A stretch of 64,000 nt of DNA from a bacterium (lineage in GTDB: Bacteria > Electryoneota > RPQS01). The first letter of the stretch is position 1, and the number at the start of each line of letters is the position of its first letter. Positions 8,938 to 17,074 of the stretch are shown piece after piece. A program made the position numbers and the translations under genes. The notes beneath the pieces were generated by a model. It was not told the DNA's origin and made no database searches. It was given only the letters and a program-made list of their open reading frames with translations. The DNA is taken from positions 186,001 to 250,000 of the forward strand of contig JADJEH010000017.1 in assembly GCA_016702305.1 (NCBI GenBank), in the 5' to 3' direction.

Positions 8938-10101
8938 ATGGCTAAATTATGGGTTATGGCTGTCTACGATCCCCTGGCCGTTGAGCGGCTGACGCGCTAC
9001 AAAGATATCGCACGCTTCATCACGAGCGATGCGCAGACGCTGTTGCTCCGTCCACGCGACGGCACGCGCGTCTGGATCGCCGGCGGTACGGGGCCGAGCA
9101 CGAGCAGCCTGCGCATGATGCAGGCACAGCGCGGCGGCACGGCGGAGATACCAATCTGCTTTCGACTCGATTTCGACCGCCGTGAACAGCATATCTGGCA
9201 GCCGCTGTGGATGGTCAGCCTCGAAGAGGAGCGGCTGCGCTTCGTCGGCAGCGTGCCCACCGAGTTTGAAGCTGACGAAGATTGGCTCGACCATCGCCCG
9301 ACGCTACCGCATGAGCAGCCGCTGTTCTTCGAACATAGTTGGCAGACCGCGGTTCGGCACATCCAAAATGAAATCGCGCGCGGCACGCTGCGCAAAGCGG
9401 TATTGACGCGGCAAATTGAGATGTGGCATACGCACGCGTGGCCCGCACACGAAGTGGCGGCCGCGTTACTCCATGCGTCGGCGGGTACGAGCGTGTTTGC
9501 GCATCATTGGCATGGCGGCGTCGTCTGGATCGGCGCGTCCCCTGAAATCCTCTATCAGCGCGAAGGCCGACAGGTCGTGGTGGACAGCCTGGCCGGAACG
9601 CGCCGCATGCTCATGGAGGGTGACAGCTTCACGGCCAAGGATCATGTCGAACAGCAGCTCGTTACGGACTATCTGGTTGAAGTGCTCACGCCGCTGTGCG
9701 AACATGTAAACGTGTCGCCGGTGTCGCGGCGCCGGGCCGACGATCTTGAACATGTTTATACGCAAGTCACCGGCGTCTTGCGCCATGGCGTGGGCGACGA
9801 TGAACTGTTGGGCGTCCTGCATCCGACACCCGCCGTGTGCGGTGCGCCGCGCGCACGAGCGATGGAGTTGATTCAAGCGCTCGAGCCACAGCCGCGCGAA
9901 CTTTATAGCGGCGTGCTCGGTTATTCCACAGGACATGCGACAACCGCACTGGTCGTGCTCCGCTGCGCCAAGCTGCAAGATTCGACGGCGCGGCTCTACG
10001 GCGGCGCGGGGATTGTCGCCGGTTCCGATCCCGAACTGGAGTTTGCCGAATGCGGCTGGAAAATGGACATTATGCGCCGCGCACTGCTGGAGCTCACGTG
10101 A
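8938..10101 (+). CDS. menF: Isochorismate synthase MenF
   Basis: 387 residues from the ATG at 8938, chosen because GAGG lies 5 nt upstream. The C-terminal chorismate-binding domain has ARGTLRKAVLTRQ, DSLAGTRRM, HPTPAVCGAPRARA, YSGVLGY and GGAGIVAGSDPELEFAE, the signature of MenF/EntC/PchA enzymes. It converts chorismate to isochorismate, the first step of menaquinone synthesis, in the cytosol. It opens a seven-gene plus-strand men operon and shares 4 nt (GTGA) with menD. Men context makes MenF far more likely than a siderophore EntC. Confidence 0.94.
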   Translation: MAKLWVMAVYDPLAVERLTRYKDIARFITSDAQTLLLRPRDGTRVWIAGGTGPSTSSLRMMQAQRGGTAEIPICFRLDFDRREQHIWQPLWMVSLEEERLRFVGSVPTEFEADEDWLDHRPTLPHEQPLFFEHSWQTAVRHIQNEIARGTLRKAVLTRQIEMWHTHAWPAHEVAAALLHASAGTSVFAHHWHGGVVWIGASPEILYQREGRQVVVDSLAGTRRMLMEGDSFTAKDHVEQQLVTDYLVEVLTPLCEHVNVSPVSRRRADDLEHVYTQVTGVLRHGVGDDELLGVLHPTPAVCGAPRARAMELIQALEPQPRELYSGVLGYSTGHATTALVVLRCAKLQDSTARLYGGAGIVAGSDPELEFAECGWKMDIMRRALLELT

Positions 10102-11810
10102 TTCCGAATCGCAACTATCTGCAAGCGCGCCTGATCTGGGACCAACTCGTCCTGGCCGGCGTTGCGCGCGTCGTGATCTCGCCGGGTTCACGTTCGACCC
10201 CGCTGGCCCGCACGGCGGCAATGCATGACCGGCTGCAAGTGCACGTGCTCACTGATGAACGCGTCGCAGGCTTCTTTGCGCTTGGACTATGCAAAGGCGC
10301 GCAGGAACCGGTGGCGCTGCTCTGCACTTCGGGAACCGCGTCGGCGCATTACTATCCCGCCGTGATTGAAGCCGCGCAAAGCGGCTACCCGCTGATCGTG
10401 GTTTCGGCGGATCGCCCCAAGCGCCTGCGTCATCACGGCGCCGCGCAGACGATAGACCAGCTTGCGCTTTTCGGTCGCTATGCGAAAATGGCGCTCGACT
10501 TGCCGGAAGCGGTCTCCGCTGCCGAGCCATACCGCCGGATGCTCGCAATGCTCGGGCGCGGACTTTGTGCGATGAACACAGCGCCGCTGGGACCGCTGCA
10601 TATCAATGTGCCAACCGACGAACCGCTGGCGCCGGACGCCGCCGATCCCGCGCTGCATACGGCGCTGTATGAAGAGTTGCGTCGGGAGCTTGCGCCGCTG
10701 AAACTGCACGTGCCGCAACAGCCTCCCGAACTAACCGCGATCAGCACGGCACTGGAATCTGCATTCTGCGGCTTGGTCGTTTGCGGACCTGATGCCGCGC
10801 GCAACGAAGCGGAGCGCGAGGCGATTCACACGCTGGCGCGGAAACTCGGGTGGCCGCTTCTGGCCGACGTCGCATCCGGGCTGCGGGACTGCGGTGAGCC
10901 GAATCTGCCCGGCTATGATCTCTTCCTGCGGCATGCGGAGCTTGCACGTCTCGCCCCGGATTTCGTCCTTGAATTCGGATCGCCGCCGACCAGCAAGGCG
11001 CTCATAACCTATCTCAATGCGCATCGCGCGCGGACCGTGCGCGTGCAGCGCGACACGCTGCCTCGCGACCCGGAAGGCAGGGCCGCTGAGGTTCTCGTCA
11101 CGGATGTGGCATCCTGCTGCGCGGCGTTGACAGCTCGCGTCAAAGTATCGCGCGATTCGCTTTTGCTTGATCCATTCTGGCGCGTGGCAGGCGCGGCACG
11201 CGCGGCCATGTCCGCGCTTTCGACTTTTCCGCAGGCCGAGCTGGCCTATGTTGCTGCGGCACTCGATACGCTGCCCGCCGACGGAAATCTGGTGCTGGCT
11301 TCCAGCATGCCGGTCCGTTATGCCGATATGCTGACCGTTCCAACGGGAAAACGGCTCCATGTCTTCGCACAGCGCGGGACCAACGGGATTGACGGTGCAC
11401 TGGCGCATGCAGCCGGAATTGCGCAGGCGACGGCACGGCCTACACTGCTCATCTGCGGCGACTTGGCGTTTCTACACGACTTGGGCGGATGGATGGCCGC
11501 GCGACAGCAGCCGAATCTGCGCGTCCTGCTCCTCAACAACAACGGCGGCGGCATCTTTCACTTTCTGCCGGTCGCCGCGCACGCCGACACGTTTGAACAG
11601 CTCCATGGCACACCGTTGAATATCGAGCTGTCCGCCGCTGGCGACCTGTTTGCGATCCAATGGTATCGCTGCGGTGCCCCGCACGAGATCAGCACCCATT
11701 TGCAGTGGGCCTATCCTCACGCGGCAGTCTTGGAAGCCCGCACCCAACGTGACAGCAATCACGCCGCGCACGAGCAATTCGTCCAAACGGTCTTGCAAGC
11801 CCTCCACTGA
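10098..11810 (+). CDS. menD: SEPHCHC synthase MenD (ThDP-dependent)
   Basis: 570 residues from a GTG at 10098 that overlaps the menF stop as GTGA. The N-terminal ThDP domain has RVVISPGSRSTPLA, DERVAGFFALGL and CTSGTASAHYYPAVIEA. The C-terminal half has CGDLAFLHDLGG and LLLNNNGGGIFHFLP, the cofactor-binding GD...NN motif. MenD joins 2-oxoglutarate-derived succinic semialdehyde to isochorismate, giving SEPHCHC. Length is close to E. coli MenD (556). It overlaps menH by 1 nt. Confidence 0.95.
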   Translation: MIPNRNYLQARLIWDQLVLAGVARVVISPGSRSTPLARTAAMHDRLQVHVLTDERVAGFFALGLCKGAQEPVALLCTSGTASAHYYPAVIEAAQSGYPLIVVSADRPKRLRHHGAAQTIDQLALFGRYAKMALDLPEAVSAAEPYRRMLAMLGRGLCAMNTAPLGPLHINVPTDEPLAPDAADPALHTALYEELRRELAPLKLHVPQQPPELTAISTALESAFCGLVVCGPDAARNEAEREAIHTLARKLGWPLLADVASGLRDCGEPNLPGYDLFLRHAELARLAPDFVLEFGSPPTSKALITYLNAHRARTVRVQRDTLPRDPEGRAAEVLVTDVASCCAALTARVKVSRDSLLLDPFWRVAGAARAAMSALSTFPQAELAYVAAALDTLPADGNLVLASSMPVRYADMLTVPTGKRLHVFAQRGTNGIDGALAHAAGIAQATARPTLLICGDLAFLHDLGGWMAARQQPNLRVLLLNNNGGGIFHFLPVAAHADTFEQLHGTPLNIELSAAGDLFAIQWYRCGAPHEISTHLQWAYPHAAVLEARTQRDSNHAAHEQFVQTVLQALH

Positions 11811-12643
11811 TGCAGATCGGCACCGGTGATCTCTTCTGGCGCGCGTACGCCGACGGTCCGGCTCAAGCGCCGCCGCTTGTGCTGCTGCACGGCTTTGCGC
11901 AGGGGGCAACGAGCTTTAAGCCGCTCCTTCCCGTGCTCTCACGGACTTTTCGTGTGCTGCGGTTGGACTTGCCAGGACATGGCGAGACGCGGCCACGCCA
12001 TGAGGTCAAGTTCGATTGGCCGCGGCTGTGCGCCAATCTGCACGAAGCGGTTGCCCAATTGGACGAGCGTCCCGCGCATTGGTTCGGCTATAGCCAAGGC
12101 GGCCGCGTTGCGCTGATGGCCGCGCTTGCGCAACCGGAGCGTGTGCACAGTCTCGCTCTGCTCGGCGCAAGCACGGGTATCGCGGATCCGTCGGAACGCG
12201 CGCGACGGACCGAAAGCGACCGGCTGCTGGCGCAGAATATCACGCGGCGCGGCCTTGAATGGTTCACGCAGTACTGGGAGGCGCTGCCAATCTTCGCAAC
12301 GCAACGCGAATTGCCCGAGTCCATAAGGACGCATATTCGCGACGAGCGCAATGCCTGTGATCCGCACGGGTTGGCCCTGGCGCTCGAAACCTACGGCACG
12401 GCCACGATGCCCGATTGCTTCGCGCAGCTTACGGCATGGACCAAACCGCTGTGGCTGGGAGCGGGCGAATTGGATGCCAAGTTTGTCGCCAGCAACGCGC
12501 GCAGCGCGGCGGCCGCGCACGCGAGCCTGCTCTATCACGTCACGTTTCCCGCCGCAGGTCATGCCGCGCATCTCGAACGCCCGGTGGAATTTACCCAATC
12601 ACTCATCGCTTTCTTTTCAGCAGCTCAAGGTCTATCCGCATGA
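11810..12643 (+). CDS. menH: SHCHC synthase MenH (alpha/beta hydrolase fold)
   Basis: 277 residues. Alpha/beta-hydrolase signs are the oxyanion segment LVLLHGFAQGATSF, the nucleophile elbow GYSQGGRVAL (Ser about 96), an acidic residue in GAGELDAKF and the histidine in GHAAHLERP. It removes pyruvate from SEPHCHC to form SHCHC. The start ATG overlaps the menD stop (TGATG) and the stop overlaps menB (ATGA), so position between menD and menB supports MenH over a generic hydrolase. Confidence 0.9.
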   Translation: MQIGTGDLFWRAYADGPAQAPPLVLLHGFAQGATSFKPLLPVLSRTFRVLRLDLPGHGETRPRHEVKFDWPRLCANLHEAVAQLDERPAHWFGYSQGGRVALMAALAQPERVHSLALLGASTGIADPSERARRTESDRLLAQNITRRGLEWFTQYWEALPIFATQRELPESIRTHIRDERNACDPHGLALALETYGTATMPDCFAQLTAWTKPLWLGAGELDAKFVASNARSAAAAHASLLYHVTFPAAGHAAHLERPVEFTQSLIAFFSAAQGLSA

Positions 12644-13461
12644 ATAAGTTTCCCTGGCAATCCGCCGGAGAGTATTCTGATATCCTCTACCACAAGTGGA
12701 ACGGTATCGCAAAAATCACGATCAACCGTCCCGAAGTGCGCAACGCGTTCCGGCCGCAGACCCTGTTTGATATGCAGCATGCGTTCAATGACGCGCGTGA
12801 AGATGAAAACGTGGGCGTTATCATCCTGACCGGTGCGGGTGATCTGGCCTTCTGCTCCGGCGGCGACCAGCGCATACGCGGCGACCAGGGATATGTCGGA
12901 TCCGACAAGGTCCCGCGCTTAAACGTGCTCGATTTGCAGCGGCAGATTCGCTCGCTGCCCAAGCCCGTCGTGGCGATGATTGCGGGATTTGCAATCGGCG
13001 GCGGTCATGTGCTGCATGTCGTGTGCGATCTTTCGATTGCCGCGGACAACGCACGCTTCGGTCAGACCGGTCCGCGCGTCGGTTCGTTTGACGCAGGTTT
13101 TGGAGCGGGGCATCTGGCTCGGATCGTCGGTCACAAAAAGGCGCGGGAAATCTGGTATCTGTGCCGGCAGTACGACGCGCAGCAGGCGCTCGACATGGGC
13201 CTTGTCAATGCGGTCGTGCCGCTCGCCAAGCTCGAAGAAGAAACGGTGCAGTGGTGCCGGGAGATGCTTGAGCATTCACCGATGGCACTGCGGTGTCTGA
13301 AGGCCGCCTTCAACGCGGAAACCGACGGCTTGGCGGGGATTCAGGAACTGGCCGGCAATGCGACGCTGCTTTACTATATGAGCGAAGAGGCGCAAGAAGG
13401 CCGCAACGCCTACAAAGAGAAGCGCAAACCCGACTTCTCAAAATTTAAGCGCTTGCCGTAG
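12640..13461 (+). CDS. menB: 1,4-dihydroxy-2-naphthoyl-CoA synthase MenB
   Basis: 273 residues from the ATG at 12640 (ATGA overlap with menH), starting MNKFPWQSAGEYSDILYHK. Crotonase-fold motifs specific to MenB are present: RPEVRNAFRP, CSGGDQRIRG, GFAIGGGHVLHVVCD, QTGPRVGSFDAG and the C-terminal AYKEKRKPDFSKF. It closes the second ring of the naphthoquinone from O-succinylbenzoyl-CoA. A bicarbonate-type enzyme is suggested by the GQTGPRVGSFD loop, though this is an inference. It is followed by menA after 5 bp. Confidence 0.96.
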   Translation: MNKFPWQSAGEYSDILYHKWNGIAKITINRPEVRNAFRPQTLFDMQHAFNDAREDENVGVIILTGAGDLAFCSGGDQRIRGDQGYVGSDKVPRLNVLDLQRQIRSLPKPVVAMIAGFAIGGGHVLHVVCDLSIAADNARFGQTGPRVGSFDAGFGAGHLARIVGHKKAREIWYLCRQYDAQQALDMGLVNAVVPLAKLEEETVQWCREMLEHSPMALRCLKAAFNAETDGLAGIQELAGNATLLYYMSEEAQEGRNAYKEKRKPDFSKFKRLP

Positions 13462-13466
13462 CTGCA

Positions 13467-14345
13467 ATGAGTGCGCTGCGAAGTTGGGCCTTGGCGGCGC
13501 GGCCGAAAACGCTGGTCGCCGCGCTGCTGCCCGTGCTGATCGGTGCGGCATGGGCGCATGCGAATGGCGCGTTTGAATGGTCTGTCGCGACGTGGATTCT
13601 GCTCTCGGCAACATGTATTCAGATCGGCACCAATCTCGCGAACGATTACAGTGACTTCAAGAAAGGCGCCGATACGCATGAACGGCTTGGCCCGACGCGC
13701 GTCACGCAGGCTGGATTGCTGAGTCCGCGCGCCGTTGCCGGCGGAGCGATGACGGCCTTTGCGCTGGCTGTCGTCTGCGCGATTCCGCTGCTGCTGCGCG
13801 GCGGATGGCCAATTCTGGCAATCGGCCTGTCGGGTATATTGTTCGGCTGGATGTACACGGGCGGACCGTATCCGCTGGGCTACAACGGCTTGGCGGAGAT
13901 CTTCGTCATTCTCTATTTCGGCGTGCTGGCTGTGGCGGGCACGTCGTTCTTGTTCTTGCTCGAATGGCAACGGGCCGCGTTCCTGCTTGGTCTGATTCCC
14001 GGGATCCTTGCCTGCGGCCTGTTGGCTCTCAATAATGTGCGTGACGAACAGACCGACCGCAAAGCGGGCAAACGCACGCCGGTTGTCCGCTTGGGCCGCA
14101 CGTTCGGAAAATGGGAGTATGCCGCGACGCTGTACGTGCCCTACGCGCTGCTGCTGGTGGGCCTTCGTGAATTGAGCTGGTCCGCTGCCCTCCTGCCGCT
14201 GTTGGCGCTGCCGCTCTCGATCGCGCCGCTGCGGGCCGTGTTCACCAAGACGGATGGCCCGGCGTTGAACACCGCCTTGGCGCAAACCGCGCGGCACATG
14301 CTCGCGTTCGGTCTCTTGCTCACCATCGGATTGATTTGGCGATGA
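13467..14345 (+). CDS. menA: 1,4-dihydroxy-2-naphthoate polyprenyltransferase MenA
   Basis: 292 residues of the UbiA superfamily with eight or nine membrane helices. The first aspartate-rich motif is NLANDYSDFKKG (about residues 56-67) and the second is LNNVRDEQTDRKAGKRT (about 190-206). ARPKTLVAALLPVLIG near the start is typical of MenA. The enzyme attaches the polyprenyl chain to DHNA with loss of CO2 in the inner membrane. It overlaps menC by 4 nt (ATGA). Confidence 0.95.
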   Translation: MSALRSWALAARPKTLVAALLPVLIGAAWAHANGAFEWSVATWILLSATCIQIGTNLANDYSDFKKGADTHERLGPTRVTQAGLLSPRAVAGGAMTAFALAVVCAIPLLLRGGWPILAIGLSGILFGWMYTGGPYPLGYNGLAEIFVILYFGVLAVAGTSFLFLLEWQRAAFLLGLIPGILACGLLALNNVRDEQTDRKAGKRTPVVRLGRTFGKWEYAATLYVPYALLLVGLRELSWSAALLPLLALPLSIAPLRAVFTKTDGPALNTALAQTARHMLAFGLLLTIGLIWR

Positions 14346-15334
14346 GCGAGATTCAATCAATCCCCTACAGCGTTCGATTTACGCCGCCGCTTGTCACGGC
14401 GCGCGGCACGGTGGAGCAGCGGCGCGGGTTCTTGCATGGCATCGAGTACGACGGAAAACGCTTTGTCGCGGAGACGGCGCTGCTCCCGCAATTCGGTACG
14501 GAGCACTTTGAACACGCCGAGCGGATTCTGAACGGCGAATCCATGCTGCTGGCGTCGGCGCCGGCCACGGTGTTCGGTCTTGATTGCCTCCGCTACGCAC
14601 TCGAACAGCGGGACGCCGAGACGCTGCGCGTGCCCGTGGCGAAGCTCCTGCCCGGCGGAACCCTGCAGGAGACAATCGAACAAGCGCGCCAGGCATTGCT
14701 GGCCGGTTTCGAGACCGTGAAGATCAAAGTCGGCGTGCGCGACCTGACCGATGACATTCAATTAGTCAACTTGCTGGCGCTCGAACTGCCGGAACTCGTA
14801 TTGAGACTCGACGCCAATTTGAGCTGGAGCGGTGATGACGTGCGCCGATTTGCCGATGCAATCAAACCGGAGTGCGTCGAGTGGCTCGAAGATCCGTGTC
14901 GCGCACCGCTGCCGGTATGGTTGACGTTGACAAAGGAAACGGGCTTGCCGCTGGCGTGTGATGAGGCCTTTCGCGAACGTGAGATCCTGCAGCACGCCGG
15001 CAACTTCGGCTTCGCCGCGCTTGTCCTCAAGCCCGCGCGGCTTGGCGCGCTTACAGAGCGCCGCGCAGTGTTGGATTGCATGCGCGAAGCTGAAATTCCC
15101 GTCGTGCTGTCGTCGCTAATTGACAGCAGTATCGGACTGGCGTACCTGGCACATCTGGCGGCGGAGTGGAGCACACTCGATCTTGCGCATGGATTGGGCA
15201 CGCTGGACTTGCTCGGCGAAGACACGCTGGAACAGGGGCTGCGCATCGAGGCCGGACAACTTATCGTGCCACCGTTGCGAGACCTCGCTCAAATGCTTAA
15301 GCCGAAATTCGCGCAGGAATTCGGATGGCAATAG
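14342..15334 (+). CDS. menC: o-Succinylbenzoate synthase MenC
   Basis: 330 residues from the ATG at 14342; an in-frame TTG six bases earlier is less likely. Enolase-superfamily residues are visible: the lysines in VKIKVG, Asp in LRLDANLSW, Glu in WLEDP, Asp in ACDEAF and Lys in LVLKPARLG. It dehydrates SHCHC to o-succinylbenzoate. The start overlaps the menA stop by 4 nt and the stop overlaps the menE start by 10 nt, so it is translationally coupled on both sides. Confidence 0.94.
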   Translation: MSEIQSIPYSVRFTPPLVTARGTVEQRRGFLHGIEYDGKRFVAETALLPQFGTEHFEHAERILNGESMLLASAPATVFGLDCLRYALEQRDAETLRVPVAKLLPGGTLQETIEQARQALLAGFETVKIKVGVRDLTDDIQLVNLLALELPELVLRLDANLSWSGDDVRRFADAIKPECVEWLEDPCRAPLPVWLTLTKETGLPLACDEAFREREILQHAGNFGFAALVLKPARLGALTERRAVLDCMREAEIPVVLSSLIDSSIGLAYLAHLAAEWSTLDLAHGLGTLDLLGEDTLEQGLRIEAGQLIVPPLRDLAQMLKPKFAQEFGWQ

Positions 15335-16542
15335 AGATCACCAGCGCCGCCGATCTGCTCGACCGTGTCCACACTGTGCCGGGCGGCGTGCATCTGCTCG
15401 ACGGACCGAATACGCTTGACTATGCTGTTACACTGCTCGCCGCCGCCCACGGCCGCTGCGCTGCGGTGCCGCTAAATACGCGAGCGTCCGCGGCGGAGAT
15501 TGACGCCGTGCGCGCAATCACGGCCAGACGCGAATTGCCGCCCGGAATCTACATCTCCACTTCGGGATCACAAGGTGAACCGAAGCTCGTGGCGCTGACG
15601 CCGGATGCGCTGTTCCGGCATGCGCACGCCGTCAATGCGCATCTTGAGGTGAATGCGCAGGACACGTGGCTGGCGTGTTTGCCGTTCTTTCACGTGGGTG
15701 GTATGGCCGTCATCTTGCGCTGTGCCGCTGCGGGAGCAAAATTGTGCATCGTACCGCGACCCGACGCCGAGACCGTGCATGAGCAGCTCGACGCCTGCAC
15801 GCTGGTTTCGCTCGTGCCGACCGTGCTGCGCCGCCTGCTGACGCTGCGTCCAAACGGCTTGCCCGCATCGGTGCGCGCCGTTGTTCTTGGCGGCGGACCG
15901 GTGCCCCTGGATTTGATCGAACGATGTCCGCAGGTGTTGCCCACGTACGGTTTGACTGAAGCCGGTTCCATGGTGACCTGTGCGCGACCGCGCTGTGCCG
16001 AAAGTGAACGCACAACCGCCGGCATCCCGCTGCCGGGAGCGGCTGTGCGCATCGTTGACGAAAACGGACACGATGTCGCAACGGGCACCGTCGGCCGCAT
16101 CCTGGCGCAAAGCAGCGGCGCCGCCAGCGGCTACATCGAAAATGAAAATGAAACAGCCCGCACATTTCGTGCAGGCTGGATTCAAACGGAAGATGCTGGT
16201 TATCTTGACTGGGCAGGTTGCCTGCATGTCGTCGGACGCCGGGATCGAATCATTGTCTGCGGCGGCGAGAATATCGCGCTCGATGAAATTGAAACGGCGT
16301 TGCGGGCCATCGCGCCGGTGAGCGATGCCCTCTGCATCGCCTTGGACGAGCCTGAGTGGGGACAGATTCCGGGCGCGGTTATTGAGACCCCAAATGCCAT
16401 CAAACTTGCGGAGCTGCGCGCTGCGCTCCGTGCGCTGCTTGCGCCGCACAAACTGCCGCGCGCCGTGCGCTGCGTCACGGCCCTCCCGCTGCTTCCAAAC
16501 GGCAAACCGGACTACGTTGCCGCGCGCCGGCTATTCGGGTAG
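15325..16542 (+). CDS. menE: o-Succinylbenzoate-CoA ligase MenE (short form)
   Basis: 405 residues of the acyl-adenylate family: P-loop STSGSQGEPKLV (about residues 73-84), LPTYGLTEAGSM, TEDAGYLDWAG, VVGRRDRIIVCGGENI and the catalytic lysine near LLPNGKPDYVA. It activates o-succinylbenzoate with ATP and CoA. It is somewhat shorter than typical MenE (450-490) because the N-terminal subdomain is compact. It is the last men gene on this strand, and its end overlaps the convergent thioesterase gene by 12 nt. Confidence 0.93.
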   Translation: MAIEITSAADLLDRVHTVPGGVHLLDGPNTLDYAVTLLAAAHGRCAAVPLNTRASAAEIDAVRAITARRELPPGIYISTSGSQGEPKLVALTPDALFRHAHAVNAHLEVNAQDTWLACLPFFHVGGMAVILRCAAAGAKLCIVPRPDAETVHEQLDACTLVSLVPTVLRRLLTLRPNGLPASVRAVVLGGGPVPLDLIERCPQVLPTYGLTEAGSMVTCARPRCAESERTTAGIPLPGAAVRIVDENGHDVATGTVGRILAQSSGAASGYIENENETARTFRAGWIQTEDAGYLDWAGCLHVVGRRDRIIVCGGENIALDEIETALRAIAPVSDALCIALDEPEWGQIPGAVIETPNAIKLAELRAALRALLAPHKLPRAVRCVTALPLLPNGKPDYVAARRLFG

Positions 16543-16953
16543 GTAGTGACGGCTCAAGGCCTGGCGAAAGTCGTCGGGCAGCGGCGTGGATTTGTAGGTC
16601 TTCACTTCCACGCAGACGTGTACGGTTGCCGCGCGCGCGCACGTGGAACCGTCCGGCGTACGCAGCGCATATTCAACACGAAACGAACTGCGGTTCATCT
16701 CAACGACTCGCGCCTCAATCGTGACATGATCGCCCACGCGCGACGGCTTGATGAAATCGCCGTCCAGATGCACGAGCGGCAGGCCGAACGGCCGCTGTTT
16801 AAGCAGATAGCCGATACTGTAGCCCAACTCGGCCATCATCGCCTCGTAGGCCTCGTGACAGATGCGAAACAGGTTCGCCGAAAAGATGATCCCCGCCGCG
16901 TCACTGTCGTGCAGGCTGATCGTATACGGAAAGAGAAACGGTTCTGCGGCCAT
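16531..16953 (-). CDS. Hotdog-fold acyl-CoA thioesterase, candidate DHNA-CoA thioesterase
   Basis: 140 residues starting MAAEPFLFPYTISLHDSDAAG; the ATG at 16953 has GGGGA upstream. The 4HBT-family active-site segment HDSDAAGIIFSANLF contains the catalytic aspartate, followed by CHEAYEAMM. Enzymes of this family hydrolyse DHNA-CoA to DHNA, the step between MenB and MenA that no other gene here covers. Convergent placement at the end of the men operon supports that role; a generic 4-hydroxybenzoyl-CoA-type thioesterase remains possible. Confidence 0.82.
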   Translation of the reverse strand: MAAEPFLFPYTISLHDSDAAGIIFSANLFRICHEAYEAMMAELGYSIGYLLKQRPFGLPLVHLDGDFIKPSRVGDHVTIEARVVEMNRSSFRVEYALRTPDGSTCARAATVHVCVEVKTYKSTPLPDDFRQALSRHYLPE

Positions 16954-17020
16954 ACGGTATCCCCGGTAAGTGTGCTGCCAAGATAGAGACTTTCCAACCA
17001 ACATGCAACCCGCAAAAACG

Positions 17021-17047
17021 AACGGGCCACAACACAGGTGGCCCGTT
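17021..17047 (-). terminator. Terminator of the 17075-19432 gene
   Basis: A perfect 10-bp stem (AACGGGCCAC / GTGGCCCGTT) with a 7-nt loop is followed on the minus strand by CGTTTTTGC. It lies 28 bp after the stop codon. The plus side is also T-rich. Confidence 0.82.
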
Positions 17048-17074
17048 CTTCTTTTCATGCAGTTCGTTTGCGGC

